A stretch of 64,000 nucleotides of DNA from Microbacterium sp. zg-B185 (GCF_030246885.1 NZ_CP126739.1:992001-1056000), one strand, 5' to 3'; shown: positions 33,329 to 43,771, numbered from the stretch's first letter. The notes: generated by a model not told the origin, from the letters alone. Program-made: numbers and translations.

Positions 33329-34168
33329 CTAGCTGCGTGAGGCCAGGATGCCGCGGCGATACGTGGTGGGCGTCATCCCCAGTCGCGTGGTGAACAGCGC
33401 CCGCATGTTGGCCAGTCGGGAGAACCCCGATGAGGAGGCCACGTCCGCGAGCGGTTTGGAGGGGTCCTCGCCGATCAGCCGCATCGCCGTGGACAGCCGA
33501 TGCTGTGCGATGAGGGCGGCGACCCCGGCCTCGCCCGTCACCCGCCGGTAGAGCTGACGGCGGCTGAAGGCCAGTTCCCGCGCGATCGTGCCCACGTCGA
33601 ACTCCGGATCCGGATGCCGGTCGGCGATCAACGCCCACACCCGATGCTCCACCTCGTCGCCATCCCCGGCGCCGATCATCGCGGGCCGCTGCTCACGCAG
33701 GATGCCGCGGACCATCGCGACGACCACGTCTTCGGTTGCCGCCGCCGAGTCCCCGCCGGCGGAGACCGCAGCCATGGAGAAGAGGACGCCCACCACCGCA
33801 CGCGAGGCGCGGACCAAGGCGGTCTCGGCGAGCGGGACAGCAGCGGGCGTGATGGAATGCGGCGGAAGCATACGATCCGGCACGGCGACCGCGCGGAGAT
33901 CTCCACGCATTCCGATCAGGGCATCCAGCGCGGTGTCCGCGCACACGATACGGGAGTGCGACGTGCCGTTCTCGCCGGCGTGGATCAGCACCGTGTAGCG
34001 TCGTTCGTCCTCCGCAGTCCGGCGAAGATCCGCGGGCAGGCAGATGCCGTTGACCGTCGTGAACAGCACGACATGGCCGAGACGCAGCTGCGCCATCCCC
34101 TGCCGCGGACCCGCTGCGGACCCGTGCGAGGGCGCGTTGAGTGCCCGTCGTCCTGCAATGTCTCGCAT
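33329..34168 (-). CDS. AraC-family transcriptional regulator
   Basis: A 279-residue regulator. The C-terminal 100 residues are the double helix-turn-helix: DVGTIARELAFSRRQLYRRV and then PLADVASSSGFSRLANMRAL, ending in the AraC-typical GMTPTTYRRG. The N-terminal 150 residues resemble the AraC-like 'AraC-binding-like' sensing domain (GHVVLFTTVNGICLP) without a recognised ligand. ATG 34168 follows GGGAG by five bases. It is divergent from the cbiM operon, but 255 bases separate them and nothing ties it to metal uptake. The ligand and targets are unknown. Confidence 0.8.
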   Translation of the reverse strand: MRDIAGRRALNAPSHGSAAGPRQGMAQLRLGHVVLFTTVNGICLPADLRRTAEDERRYTVLIHAGENGTSHSRIVCADTALDALIGMRGDLRAVAVPDRMLPPHSITPAAVPLAETALVRASRAVVGVLFSMAAVSAGGDSAAATEDVVVAMVRGILREQRPAMIGAGDGDEVEHRVWALIADRHPDPEFDVGTIARELAFSRRQLYRRVTGEAGVAALIAQHRLSTAMRLIGEDPSKPLADVASSSGFSRLANMRALFTTRLGMTPTTYRRGILASRS

Positions 34169-34423
34169 CCTGACTCCCTTCGCCCCCCGAATGGACGATG
34201 GCCGGTCCTGCGAGGACCGCGGTTTCCCGTGCAGCGCATGCGCGCCGACGCGACCTCGGGTTGATTGTGACCCGCGCATTCCGATCCGACCAGGGACCAT
34301 GGTCCGGTGAAGACGGATTCGTGCCGTCTTCGCCGGGAGCCTGGTGAGGGCACCGAGCGCGGGGCTACATCGGCGGCACTGCGACACCGTCGCATCTCGG
34401 CAGACAGAGCGGAGTGGACTCGG

Positions 34424-35122
34424 ATGCATGTTCCCGACGGATTCCTCACGCTGCCGACCTCGATCGGGACCGGAGTGGTCGCGGCCGCCGGGATCGCCCT
34501 GGCGTTGCCCCGGGCCCGCCGCGAGGGGACGGACGACCGCAAGGCGCCGATGGTCGGCATCGTCGCGACTGTCATCTTCGCGGCGCAGATGATCAACTTC
34601 CCCGTCGGGGTGGGGACAAGCGGCCACCTGATGGGCGGAGCGCTCGCCGCCGTCCTGGTCGGCCCGGCAACAGCGGTTCTGTGCCTCAGCGTGGTGCTGA
34701 TCGTCCAGGCGCTGCTCTTCGCCGACGGCGGCATCACGGCGCTGGGCACCAACATCACGCTGATGGCTCTGGTCACCGTCCTCGTCGGCTGGTGGGTGTT
34801 CCGCGGGCTCATGCTCGTCCTGCCGGGGCGGCGTGCATCGGTGGTGGCTGCGGCGGCCGTGGGCGCCCGGGCGTCGGTCCCGGCGGCCGCCGCGGTCTTC
34901 GCCGGGCTGTTCGCCGTGGGGGGGAGCGTGGCGGTCCCGCCGGCAGCGGTGTTCGCCGGGATGCTCTCCTGGCACGCCGTGATCGGCCTGGGCGAGGCGG
35001 CGATCACCGCCCTGATCGTCTCGGCGGTCGTGGCCACGCGACCGGATCTCGTGTACGGCACGCGGTATGAGCGGCGATCCCGGCGCAGTCCCGGTCGTCC
35101 CGTGCGGGAGGTGCCGGCGTGA
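34424..35122 (+). CDS. cbiM: CbiM-like ECF transporter substrate-specificity subunit
   Basis: A 232-residue membrane protein. It starts MHVPDGFLTLP: the N-terminal Met-His-x-Pro-Asp-Gly is the CbiM/NikM hallmark, whose His2 and amino terminus bind Co2+ or Ni2+. INFPVGVGTSGHLMGGALAA is the second metal-site block. About seven hydrophobic segments follow. ATG 34424 is fixed by that N-terminus; GGAG precedes it. It begins an operon with a PDGLE protein, cbiQ and cbiO whose stops and starts overlap. Cobalt versus nickel cannot be decided. I found no cobalamin riboswitch in the leader. Confidence 0.88.
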   Translation: MHVPDGFLTLPTSIGTGVVAAAGIALALPRARREGTDDRKAPMVGIVATVIFAAQMINFPVGVGTSGHLMGGALAAVLVGPATAVLCLSVVLIVQALLFADGGITALGTNITLMALVTVLVGWWVFRGLMLVLPGRRASVVAAAAVGARASVPAAAAVFAGLFAVGGSVAVPPAAVFAGMLSWHAVIGLGEAAITALIVSAVVATRPDLVYGTRYERRSRRSPGRPVREVPA

Positions 35123-35448
35123 CCGGGACGCGGCCGGGGACACGCCGCATCTCCACGACAGCGTTCACGATCGCAGCCCTGAGTGTCGCCCTGCTGATCG
35201 CCTGCGGGCTCAGCGTCTGGGCGTCGACACAGCCGGACGGACTGGAATTCGTCGCCGAGACGGTGGGATTCGACGCGGCCGCGCGGGAGAGCATGCTCAG
35301 CGGCAGCCCCCTGGCGGATTACGGGGTTGCCGCGATCGACCAGCCGTGGCTGTCTGTTGCGGTGGCCGGAGCCTGCGGATGCGCGCTGACCTTCGGCCTC
35401 GCGTGGCTGCTCGGCCGGCTCGCCTCGTCGCGGCGCGACCGGCCGTGA
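35119..35448 (+). CDS. PDGLE-domain protein (CbiN-like auxiliary subunit)
   Basis: A 109-residue protein with two membrane helices (about 14-34 and 78-100) flanking an external loop that begins QPDGLEFVAETVGF, the PDGLE signature of CbiN/NikN-like subunits. The loop loads metal into CbiM/NikM. GTG 35119 overlaps the cbiM stop and its TGA overlaps the cbiQ ATG, so all three are co-translated. The length is normal. Confidence 0.85.
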   Translation: MTGTRPGTRRISTTAFTIAALSVALLIACGLSVWASTQPDGLEFVAETVGFDAAARESMLSGSPLADYGVAAIDQPWLSVAVAGACGCALTFGLAWLLGRLASSRRDRP

Positions 35449-36110
35449 TGCGCTCGGGAGAAGGCCGGACGGGCACGCCGCGGTCCGCGTGGCTGCACCG
35501 TGTCCCGCCGCGCACGTCGCTGCTGACGCTGGTCGGGTTCGCGGTGGTGGTGGTGGCCACGCCGCGGGAATGGTTCGCGGTGTTCGCGCTGTATGCCGTC
35601 GCGGTGGCGATGCTGCTCGTGGCCGCCCGTGTGCGCCCCGCGGTCGCGCTGCGGCGGCTGAGCATCGAGATCCCGTTCGTGGTGTTCGCCCTGCTCATGC
35701 CCTTCATCGCGACCGGGCCGCGCGTGGAAGTCCTCGGTGTCCCGCTCGCCGTGGAAGGGCTGTGGGGGGCCTGGGCGCTGCTGGCCAAGGCGACCTTGAC
35801 GCTGCTGGCCGCGGTCGCGTTCACCGCGGTGACCGAGCCGCGGCGGATCGTCGGCGCCTTGGCGGCGCTGCGGATGCCGGCGCAGCTGACGGCCATCATC
35901 GGCTTCATGTTGCGCTACCTCGACGTGATCGGGGAGGAGTCGGCGCGGATGCGCGTCGCCCGCCAGTCGCGGGGATTCGCCAACCGCGGTCTGCGCGACT
36001 GGCGCACGCTCGGCCGCGGTGTCGGAGCGCTGTTCGTGCGCGCCCACGCCCGCGGCGAGCGCGTGCACCTGGCCATGCTGGCCCGCGGCTACAGCGACGG
36101 CACGGGATGA
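35448..36110 (+). CDS. cbiQ: ECF transporter T component
   Basis: A 220-residue EcfT/CbiQ transmembrane coupling protein. It has about five hydrophobic segments and the two cytoplasmic coupling-helix motifs with Ala-Arg-Gly: RMRVARQSRGFANRG and LAMLARGYSDG, which contact the ATPases. It transmits ATPase motion to the CbiM subunit. The start overlaps the PDGLE gene stop and its TGA overlaps the cbiO ATG. Confidence 0.88.
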   Translation: MRSGEGRTGTPRSAWLHRVPPRTSLLTLVGFAVVVVATPREWFAVFALYAVAVAMLLVAARVRPAVALRRLSIEIPFVVFALLMPFIATGPRVEVLGVPLAVEGLWGAWALLAKATLTLLAAVAFTAVTEPRRIVGALAALRMPAQLTAIIGFMLRYLDVIGEESARMRVARQSRGFANRGLRDWRTLGRGVGALFVRAHARGERVHLAMLARGYSDGTG

Positions 36111-36882
36111 GCGCGGATCCGGCCGGACTCGCCTTCGACGGCGTGCGGTTCGCCTACCCGGGTGACGCGTCCGGCCGGGAGGTCCTGGCCGGCGTCAGCT
36201 TTCGCGTGTCCCCGGCAGAACGGGTCGCCGTTCTCGGGCCGAACGGTGCCGGCAAGACCACGCTGATGCTGCACCTGAACGGCACGCTGACGCCCACCGC
36301 CGGGACGGTCTCGATCGGCGGCGCGGTGGTGTCCCGGCAGAACGCCCGCGAGATCCGGCGCCGCGTCGGACTGGTCTTCCAGGATCCGGACGATCAGCTG
36401 TTCATGCCGACTGTCGGAGAGGACGTGGCGTTCGGTCCGGCCAATTACGGCATCCGCGGCGGTGAGCTGGAGAGTCGGGTGGCGATCGCGCTGGCGCAGG
36501 TCGGGCTGCACGGTGCGGAGCACCGCTATCCGCAGCGGCTCTCGCTGGTGAACGACGGCGCGCGGCGATCGCGACGATCCTGGCCATGGACGTCGAGGTC
36601 GTCGTCCTGGACGAGCCCACCTCCAACCTGGATCCGTCGGCCCGCCGCGCGTTGTCCGCGACCCTGTCCGACCTGGATTCCACGGTGCTGGTCGTCACGC
36701 ACGACCTGCCGTTCGCCCTGGAGGTGTGCCCCCGCTCGGTCGTCCTCAACGGCGGGCGGATCGTGGCGGACGGACCCACCGCGGAGCTGCTCGGGGATGC
36801 CGCGCTGATGGCCGCGCACGGACTCGAGCTGCCGTGGGGCTTCGACCCGGCGGTCGCCGTGCGCCAGCGGGCGCAGCGCTGA
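36107..36882 (+). pseudogene. cbiO: cbiO ECF transporter ATPase with one-base frameshift
   Basis: From ATG 36107 the frame shows a good ABC ATPase: FAYPGDASGREVLAGVSF, Walker A GPNGAGKTT, and Q-loop VGLVFQDPDDQLF. Within the signature the frame is lost. The DNA reads CTCTCGCTGGTGAACGACGG where one more G (CTGGGTGAA) would give LSLGERRRAAIATILAMD and join the second frame with Walker B VVVLDEPTSNLDP and H-loop VVTHDLPFALEV, ending at 36882. The missing base is at about 36547-36548. It is either a real loss, leaving the transporter without its own ATPase, or a sequencing error in a G run. Confidence 0.85.
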
Positions 36883-36959
36883 ACCGGCCACGCCGGTCCG
36901 CCGCGGCGCAGCCAACCGGGGTCGTCGCGGCACGGCGGCGCAGCGCATAATCTCGGCTC

Positions 36960-37724
36960 ATGACACGCACGGCGCTGATCACCGGAGCAAGCTCCGGGCT
37001 GGGGGCCGAGTTCGCGCGCCGGCTGGCCGCACGCGGAGCGGACCTGGTGCTGGTCGCCCGCGACGCCGCGGCGCTGGAGGAGCTGGCCGCCGAACTGCGC
37101 GCCGCACATCGGGTGCGCTGCGAAGTGCTCGCGGCGGATCTGCTGGACGAGCTCCAGCTGGCCCGCGTCCGCGCGCGCGTCAGCGACCCGGCGCATCCGG
37201 TCGACCTGCTGGTCAACAACGCCGGGTTCGGACTGCCGCTCGCGTTCGAAGCCAACGACATCGACGACGAGCAGCGTCACCTGGACCTGCACGTGTCCGT
37301 ACCGATGCACCTCATGCACGCCGCTCTGCCGGCGATGATCGCACGCGGAGGGGGCCGCATCATCAACGTCGCATCCGTCGCCGGGTTCACGCCCCGCTCC
37401 ACCTATGGTGCGGTGAAGGGCTGGCTGATCAGCTTCAGCCGCTGGGCGAACGTGACGTATGCGCCGCGCGGGGTGAGCGTCACCGCCCTGTGCCCGGGAT
37501 TCACCCACACGCGCTTCCACGAGCGGATGGGGCTGGCGCCGGGGCGGGAAGGCGTCGCGGACTGGATGTGGCTGGATGCCGCGACGGTGGTGCGCGCGGG
37601 CCTGCGCGATGCGGCCCGGGGCAAAGCGGTGTCGGTGCCTTCGCTGCGGTACAAGGCCCTCGTGGCACTGGCCCGAGTCCTCCCCGACCGCGTCGTGGTG
37701 GCCACCGCCTCGCGAGGCCGCTGA
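36960..37724 (+). CDS. short-chain dehydrogenase/reductase
   Basis: A 254-residue classical SDR. The NAD(P) loop is ITGASSGLGAEFARRLA, followed by DLLVNNAGFGLPLAF (NNAG) and the active site with Ser in INVASVAGFTPRSTYGAVK (Y-x-x-x-K). LCPGFTHTRFHERM follows. It is probably NADPH-dependent because of the basic residue after strand 2 (LVARDAAAL). The substrate is unknown; similar proteins act on fatty-acyl or steroid-like carbonyls. A -10-like TAATCT ends six bases before ATG 36960, so the transcript is probably leaderless. Confidence 0.88.
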   Translation: MTRTALITGASSGLGAEFARRLAARGADLVLVARDAAALEELAAELRAAHRVRCEVLAADLLDELQLARVRARVSDPAHPVDLLVNNAGFGLPLAFEANDIDDEQRHLDLHVSVPMHLMHAALPAMIARGGGRIINVASVAGFTPRSTYGAVKGWLISFSRWANVTYAPRGVSVTALCPGFTHTRFHERMGLAPGREGVADWMWLDAATVVRAGLRDAARGKAVSVPSLRYKALVALARVLPDRVVVATASRGR

Positions 37725-37800
37725 GCCGGGCCGCGCACGACGCCGCCGCGTCGCCGTTCGCCGACCGGGCCGCGGCCGGCGAACCGGTAGCCTGGGAGAC

Positions 37801-38778
37801 ATGACGCACTCGGGCAATCCCTTCGGACAGGTCCTCGTCGCGCTGGTCACGCCGATGACCGCGGACGGCGAAGTGGACTGGCCCGCCGTGGAGAAGCACA
37901 TCGACGACGTCATCACGGCCGGAGCCGATGGCATCGTCGTGACGGGGACCACCGGCGAGACCTCCACCCTCACCGACGCCGAGAAGATCCGGCTGGTCGA
38001 GGTCGGCAAGGACGTCTCCGCCGGCCGCGCGAAGATCATCACCGGCGGCGGCTCCAACGAGACGGCGCATGCGATCGAGCTGTACAAGGCTAGCGAGAAG
38101 GTGGGCGCGGACGGCATCATGATCGTCACGCCGTACTACAACAAGCCGACCCAGGCCGGGATCCTCACGCACTTCCGCCTGGTCGCGGACGCGACCGACC
38201 TCCCGGTCATCCTGTACGACATCCCGGGTCGCACCGGTGTGCCCATCAAGTACGAGACGATCCTGCGGATCGCCAAGCACCCCAATGTGCTGGCGGTCAA
38301 GGACGCCAAGGGCGACTTCAGCGAGGTCAGCCGCGTGCTGAATCAAACCGACCTGATGTACTTCTCCGGCGACGACGCGAACATCCTGCCGCACCTGGCC
38401 ATCGGCGCGACCGGCCTGATCGGGGTCACGGCGAACATCGCCGCCCAGCCGTACCGCGCGATCGTGGATGCCGTCAACCGAGGTGACCTGGCCGCCGCGA
38501 CGGCAGCCCACATGCAGCTCGAGCCGCTCGTGCGCGCCGTGATGACCCACGTCCCCGGGACGGTCTCTGCCAAGTACATCCTGCACGGGCTGGGGCGGAT
38601 CGGCAGTCCCCGCGTCCGTCTTCCCCTGGTCGGGCCGGAAGAGTGGGAAGCCGCCAAGATCGAGGACGAGCTCGCGCTGGTGCGCGACGTCCCCGGCGCG
38701 GACTTTTCCAACTTCCGCCCGGACCGCAACGCCGCCGCCGGCGGAGCGCTGCCGAAGGTTTCCGGAACAACAAGATGA
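37801..38778 (+). CDS. dapA: 4-hydroxy-tetrahydrodipicolinate synthase
   Basis: A 325-residue DapA that condenses pyruvate with aspartate semialdehyde, the first committed step to diaminopimelate and lysine. The Schiff-base lysine is Lys167 in VLAVKDAKGD. GTTGETSTLTDAEK is the substrate loop, and TPYYNKPTQAGI contains the proton-relay Tyr. ILYDIPGRTGVPI is also conserved. A -10-like TAGCCT ends seven bases before ATG 37801, a leaderless layout like that of dapB and dapF. RNase J follows after 73 bases, a pairing common in actinobacteria. Confidence 0.96.
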   Translation: MTHSGNPFGQVLVALVTPMTADGEVDWPAVEKHIDDVITAGADGIVVTGTTGETSTLTDAEKIRLVEVGKDVSAGRAKIITGGGSNETAHAIELYKASEKVGADGIMIVTPYYNKPTQAGILTHFRLVADATDLPVILYDIPGRTGVPIKYETILRIAKHPNVLAVKDAKGDFSEVSRVLNQTDLMYFSGDDANILPHLAIGATGLIGVTANIAAQPYRAIVDAVNRGDLAAATAAHMQLEPLVRAVMTHVPGTVSAKYILHGLGRIGSPRVRLPLVGPEEWEAAKIEDELALVRDVPGADFSNFRPDRNAAAGGALPKVSGTTR

Positions 38779-38851
38779 ATGCGGCACGCTGACCGCTGAG
38801 CGGGGCGTGCACGCGAGAGCGGATGCCACGGCATCCCCAGGAAGGTGACTG

Positions 38852-40528
38852 ATGTCCAGCACCGTGTACGAACCGCCCGCCCTCGAAGCCGGGACGCTGC
38901 GGGTGACGCCGCTCGGCGGCCTCGGCGAGATCGGCCGCAACATGACCGTCTTCGAGTACGGCGGCAAGCTGCTGATCGTCGACTGCGGCGTGCTGTTCCC
39001 CGAGGAGCACCAGCCCGGGGTCGATCTGATCCTGCCGGACTTCGAGCCGATCAAGAGCCGGCTCGACGACGTGGTCGGAGTCGTGCTCACACACGGCCAC
39101 GAGGACCACATCGGGGCCGTGCCCTACCTGCTCAAGCTGAAGCCGGACATCCCCCTGATCGGTTCCGGGCTGACGCTCGCGCTGATCGAGGCGAAGCTCA
39201 AGGAACACCGCATCAAGGCGTACACCCTGACGGTGGCCGAGGGACAGCACGAGCGGATCGGTCCGTTCGATCTGGAGTTCATCGCCGTCAACCACTCCAT
39301 CCCGGACGCGCTCGCCGTGGCCATCCGCACCCCCGCCGGCATGGTGCTGGCCACGGGTGACTTCAAGATGGACCAACTGCCGCTGGACGGCCGCCTCACC
39401 GACCTGCGCGCGTTCGCGCGACTGGGCGAGGAGGGCGTGGACCTGTTCCTGGTGGACTCCACCAACGCCGATGTCCCGGGCTTCACCCCGCTCGAGCGCA
39501 GCATCGGACCCGTTCTGGACCAGGTCATCGCCAAGGCGCCGCGTCGGGTGATCGTCGCGAGCTTCTCCAGCCACGTCCACCGTGTCCAGCAGGTCCTGGA
39601 TGCCGCGGCCGCCAACGGGCGGCGGGTGGCGCTGCTCGGCCGCAGCATGGTGCGCAACATGGGCATCGCGGAGGACCTCGGCTACCTGCATGTGCCCCCG
39701 GGCGTGTTCATCGACTACAAGAAGGCGCGCGACCTCCCCGACGATCAGATCGTCTACATGTCGACGGGCTCGCAGGGTGAGCCGATGGCGGTGCTCAGCC
39801 GCATGGCCAACAACGACCACGAGATCGAACCCGGTCCCGGTGACACGGTCATCCTCGCTTCCAGCCTCATCCCCGGCAACGAGAACGCCGTGTACCGCGT
39901 GATCGACGGACTGACCAAGCTCGGGGCGAACGTGGTGCACAAGGGCAACGCCAAGGTGCACGTCTCCGGGCATGCCGCCGCGGGGGAGCTGCTGTACTGC
40001 TACAACATCATCAAGCCGAAGAACGTCCTGCCCGTGCACGGCGAGTACCGGCACCTCATGGCGAATGCGCGGCTCGCGCAGGACACCGGAATCCCCGCGG
40101 AGCGGACCATCCTCGGCGAGAACGGGACCGTCATCGACCTCAAGGACGGCCACGCCCGTGTCGTGGGGCAGCTCGACATCGGTTTCGTCTACGTCGACGG
40201 CTCGACCGTGGGCGAGATCACCGAGGCGGACCTGAAGGACCGCCGGATCCTGGGCGAAGAGGGCTTCATCTCGGTCATCGTCGTGGTGGATGCCGCGACC
40301 GGCCGCATCATCACGGGACCGGAGATCCACGCGCGCGGGTTCGCTGAGGACGACACCGTCTTCGACGGCGTCAAGCCCAAGATCGCCGCCGCCTTGACCG
40401 AGGCCGCGCGATCGGGCGTCCGCGACCCGCGGGCGCTCTCGCAGGTCGTGCGCCGCACGATCGGACGCTGGGTCAACCAGCAGCTGCGCCGCCGGCCGAT
40501 GATCATCCCGCTGGTGATCGAGGCCTGA
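38852..40528 (+). CDS. rnj: ribonuclease J
   Basis: A 558-residue metallo-beta-lactamase/beta-CASP ribonuclease with 5'-3' exonuclease and endonuclease activity in rRNA maturation and mRNA decay. THGHEDHIGAVPY (about residue 80) is the zinc motif HxHxDH. TGDFKMDQLPLDG, DSTNADVPGFTPLE and STGSQGEPMAVLSRM (beta-CASP) follow, and HVSGHAAAGEL carries the third metal histidine. The C-terminal domain follows. AGGAAGG lies nine bases before ATG 38852. The hairpin GGATGC-CACG-GCATCC (38821-38836) lies just before the ribosome site. Confidence 0.95.
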   Translation: MSSTVYEPPALEAGTLRVTPLGGLGEIGRNMTVFEYGGKLLIVDCGVLFPEEHQPGVDLILPDFEPIKSRLDDVVGVVLTHGHEDHIGAVPYLLKLKPDIPLIGSGLTLALIEAKLKEHRIKAYTLTVAEGQHERIGPFDLEFIAVNHSIPDALAVAIRTPAGMVLATGDFKMDQLPLDGRLTDLRAFARLGEEGVDLFLVDSTNADVPGFTPLERSIGPVLDQVIAKAPRRVIVASFSSHVHRVQQVLDAAAANGRRVALLGRSMVRNMGIAEDLGYLHVPPGVFIDYKKARDLPDDQIVYMSTGSQGEPMAVLSRMANNDHEIEPGPGDTVILASSLIPGNENAVYRVIDGLTKLGANVVHKGNAKVHVSGHAAAGELLYCYNIIKPKNVLPVHGEYRHLMANARLAQDTGIPAERTILGENGTVIDLKDGHARVVGQLDIGFVYVDGSTVGEITEADLKDRRILGEEGFISVIVVVDAATGRIITGPEIHARGFAEDDTVFDGVKPKIAAALTEAARSGVRDPRALSQVVRRTIGRWVNQQLRRRPMIIPLVIEA

Positions 40529-40559
40529 CCGGCCCTCGGGATGCCGGTACTATCGCGCG

Positions 40560-41051
40560 ATGGCATCCTTCAGCGTCCGCCCGGCCGTTCAAGCCGACGG
40601 CGGCTTCCTCGGCGACATGGTCGTGGAGGCCGCCAACTGGCGACCCGGTGCGGCGCTTCCGAAGCACCAGGTGATCACCGCGCCCGAGCACAGCCGCTAC
40701 CTCTCCGGCTGGCAGCGTCCCACTGACGTGGGGTTCGTCGCGCTCGATGCGACCGCCGCGCCCATCGGCGCTGCCTGGTACCGGCTGCTGCCGCGCAGCG
40801 AGCCGGGCTTCGGCTACGTCGGCACGGGCGTGCCTGAGCTGATCATCGGCGTCCGGCCGATCTGGCGTGCGCACGGGGTGGGCAGGGCGCTCCTGCAGTC
40901 CCTCACCGAGCGCGCCCGGGCGGACGGGTACGCGCGTCTGAGCCTGAGCGTGGAACGAGGCAACTTCGCCGTGACGCTCTACCGCAGCGAGGGTTTCGCC
41001 GTGACGCAGAGCGGGATCGGCCGCGACACGATGGTGAAGATCCTGCGCTGA
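40560..41051 (+). CDS. GNAT family N-acetyltransferase
   Basis: A 163-residue acetyltransferase. The acetyl-CoA loop is [18 protein letters not shown] (a variant of R-x-x-G-x-G/A), followed by [23 protein letters not shown], the standard Asn/Tyr end block. A -10-like TACTAT ends six bases before ATG 40560, which suggests a leaderless mRNA. It lies between the RNase J gene and ftsK without overlap. The substrate is unknown. Confidence 0.8.
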   Translation: MASFSVRPAVQADGGFLGDMVVEAANWRPGAALPKHQVITAPEHSRYLSGWQRPTDVGFVALDATAAPIGAAWYRLLPRSEPGFGYVGTGVPELIIGVRPIWRAHGVGRALLQSLTERARADGYARLSLSVERGNFAVTLYRSEGFAVTQSGIGRDTMVKILR

Positions 41052-41127
41052 CCCCCGGCCGCGGGCGCGGAGGGTCCGGCCGCGTCGTTGCGGGCCTTTT
41101 CGACTCCCGCGACGTAGCGTGGAGGTC

Positions 41128-43770
41128 ATGGCCAGGAGCACAAGCCCGACCAATAATGGTCGTGCGCCCGCGAACGCGTCTTCGTCGCGCGCCCGCAAAC
41201 CGGCGCCGGCTCCCAAGCGGTACGTCGGCGAAACCGAGAAGCAGCCTCTTCTGATGCGCGCCTGGATGGGACTGGCCCACGCCACCGGCGGTCTGTTCCG
41301 GGCGTTCGGACCCGAGACGCTGGAGAAGGATCAGCGCCGGGATGGGCTGCCGTTCCTGATCGTGCTGTTCGCGATCGCCGGAGCCGTCAACGAGTGGTTC
41401 TTCATCGGCAGCGAGATCGCGCGCAACGTCAGTGCATTCACGGCCGGCGGCCTGGTCGGTCGGGTGGCGTTCGTGCTGCCCGTGCTGCTGCTCCTGCTCG
41501 CCGGCTGGCTGTTCCGGCATCCCGCGTCCGTCCACGACAACGGCCGCATCGGCATCGGATTCGCGCTGCTGGTGGTCACGGTGGCGGGCTTCTGCCATGT
41601 GGGCGGAGGCCGCCCGCAGCCGCGGGAAGGTCTGCCCGCGTTGAGCGACGCCGGGGGCGTCTTCGGATGGATGGTCGGCGAACCGCTCGCGCTCCTGATC
41701 ACCGACATCGGCGCATGCGCCGTGCTGGGCGTGCTGACCGCCCTCAGCATCCTGATTTTGACCAAGACGCCGCCGAACCGGATCGGCCGGCGCCTCGGCG
41801 ACCTGTACGCCTGGATGTTCGACGCCGAACGTCCGCAGCCGGTGGTCGCGGACTCCGTCGAGGCAGCCGCCGATGAGGATCCCTCGCTGCCCTGGTGGCG
41901 CCGGAACAAGACCGGTCGGGAGAAGGACGCCGACGGTGGGATCGGCTCGCAGGATCTGACCGAGCTGCTGAGCCCCGGCGCGAGCCAGGGCGGGTTCGAG
42001 CAGGCCGCCGTGACCATCCCCCCGCCGCCCGCTCCGTCCGAAGCGCTCACCGAGGTCATCGACCCGATCGCCCTGCTCGGCGGCCCACGCGGGGCGGCCA
42101 AGGCCGACACCGGCATCCGCGACGACGAGACCGCCAGCCCGCCCGAGGACGGCGTGCTGCCGGGGCTCTCCGGACTCGGCGGCGACAGTCCCCGGCTCGC
42201 GCCCTCTGCGTCGTACCGGCTCCCCTCCGTCGACGCGCTGGCGCTCGGCACACCGCACAAGACCCGGTCGGCCGCCAATGACTCGGTGGTGGCCGCGATC
42301 ACGAGCGTGCTGCAGCAGTTCCAGGTGGATGCCCGGGTGACCGGGTTCTCGCGCGGACCCACGGTGACCCAGTACGAGATCGAGGTAGGGCACGGCGTCA
42401 AGGTCGAGCGCATCACCGCGCTGACCAACAACATCGCGTACGCCGTCGCATCCAACGAGGTGCGGATCCTGGCTCCGATCCCGGGGAAGAGCGCCATCGG
42501 CGTCGAGATCCCCAACGCGGACCGCGAGATCGTGACACTCGGGGACGTGCTCCGCTCGGCCGCCGCGCAGAAGGCCACGCATCCCATGACGATCGGCGTC
42601 GGCAAGGACGTGGGCGGCGGCTACGTGGTGGCCAACCTCGCGAAGATGCCCCACCTGCTCGTGGCCGGCTCGACCGGTTCGGGCAAGTCGAGCTTCGTCA
42701 ACTCGATGATCACGAGCCTGCTGATGCAGGCCAAGCCGTCCGACGTGCGAATGGTGCTGATCGACCCGAAACGTGTCGAGCTGACCTCGTACGCGGGTGT
42801 GCCCCACCTGATCACGCCCATCATCACGAACCCCAAGAAGGCGGCCGAAGCGCTGCAGTGGGTCGTGAAGGAGATGGACATGCGGTACGACGACCTCGCG
42901 TCCTTCGGCTACCGTCACATCGACGATTTCAACCGCGCGGTCGTCGCCGGCGAGGTCGTGCTGCCGCCCGGGAGCGAGCGGGTCCTCAAGCCGTATCCGT
43001 ACCTCCTGGTCGTCGTGGACGAGCTCGCCGACCTGATGATGGTCGCCCCCCGGGATGTCGAGGATTCCATCGTCCGCATCACGCAGCTCGCGCGCGCGTC
43101 CGGCATCCACCTCGTGCTGGCCACCCAGCGACCGTCGGTCGATGTCGTGACCGGGCTGATCAAGGCGAACGTGCCCTCGCGCCTGGCTTTCGCGGTGACC
43201 AGCGTCACCGACTCGCGCGTCATCCTCGATCAGCCCGGGGCGGACCGGCTGATCGGCCAGGGCGATGCGCTCTTCCTGCCGATGGGAACATCCAAGGCCA
43301 TCCGGGTGCAGGGTGCGTGGGTCAGCGAGGCCGAGATCGAGCGGGTCGTCAAGCACGTCACCGCCCAGGCCCGGCCGGAGTACCGCGAGGTCGCCGTGGC
43401 GACCGAGAAGAAGGAGATCGACGCCGACATCGGCGACGACCTCGAGCTGCTGCTGGCGGCGACCGAGCTCATCGTGTCGACGCAGTTCGGCTCCACCTCG
43501 ATGCTGCAGCGCAAGCTCCGCGTGGGTTTCGCGAAGGCCGGCCGCCTGATGGACCTGCTCGAATCCCGCGAGATCGTCGGCCCCTCCGAGGGCTCCAAGG
43601 CACGTGACGTGCTGGTCGCTGTCGAGCAGCTCCCGGAGGTGCTCGCCCGGCTCCGCGGCGACGACACGCCGGCGCGCGCCGTGGACCCCGTCGACGCGCA
43701 GTTCGAGGGACGCCCCGTGGTGGAAGCCGAGGGCGACGAGGATGCCTGGGGCCTGACGGGACGTGACTGA
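41128..43770 (+). CDS. ftsK: DNA translocase FtsK/SpoIIIE
   Basis: An 880-residue septal DNA pump. Basic N-terminus; four membrane helices between about 70 and 215; a Pro/Glu-rich linker to about 370; then the RecA-like motor with Walker [16 protein letters not shown] (about residue 512), Walker [15 protein letters not shown] and [17 protein letters not shown]. The C-terminal gamma winged helix, [20 protein letters not shown], reads strand-orienting DNA motifs. A -10-like TAGCGT ends seven bases before ATG 41128; the in-frame GTG nine bases earlier lies inside the likely promoter. pgsA overlaps its end. Confidence 0.95.
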   Translation: MARSTSPTNNGRAPANASSSRARKPAPAPKRYVGETEKQPLLMRAWMGLAHATGGLFRAFGPETLEKDQRRDGLPFLIVLFAIAGAVNEWFFIGSEIARNVSAFTAGGLVGRVAFVLPVLLLLLAGWLFRHPASVHDNGRIGIGFALLVVTVAGFCHVGGGRPQPREGLPALSDAGGVFGWMVGEPLALLITDIGACAVLGVLTALSILILTKTPPNRIGRRLGDLYAWMFDAERPQPVVADSVEAAADEDPSLPWWRRNKTGREKDADGGIGSQDLTELLSPGASQGGFEQAAVTIPPPPAPSEALTEVIDPIALLGGPRGAAKADTGIRDDETASPPEDGVLPGLSGLGGDSPRLAPSASYRLPSVDALALGTPHKTRSAANDSVVAAITSVLQQFQVDARVTGFSRGPTVTQYEIEVGHGVKVERITALTNNIAYAVASNEVRILAPIPGKSAIGVEIPNADREIVTLGDVLRSAAAQKATHPMTIGVGKDVGGGYVVANLAKMPHLLVAGSTGSGKSSFVNSMITSLLMQAKPSDVRMVLIDPKRVELTSYAGVPHLITPIITNPKKAAEALQWVVKEMDMRYDDLASFGYRHIDDFNRAVVAGEVVLPPGSERVLKPYPYLLVVVDELADLMMVAPRDVEDSIVRITQLARASGIHLVLATQRPSVDVVTGLIKANVPSRLAFAVTSVTDSRVILDQPGADRLIGQGDALFLPMGTSKAIRVQGAWVSEAEIERVVKHVTAQARPEYREVAVATEKKEIDADIGDDLELLLAATELIVSTQFGSTSMLQRKLRVGFAKAGRLMDLLESREIVGPSEGSKARDVLVAVEQLPEVLARLRGDDTPARAVDPVDAQFEGRPVVEAEGDEDAWGLTGRD

Positions 43771-43771
43771 C

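Noticed and set aside
34270-34423. Possible cobalamin or Ni/Co riboswitch before cbiM
   Set aside because: GGCGGCACTGCGAC and GGGAGCCTGG recall parts of the B12 motif, but the order is wrong and helices P3-P6 cannot be built; no Ni/Co aptamer core was seen.
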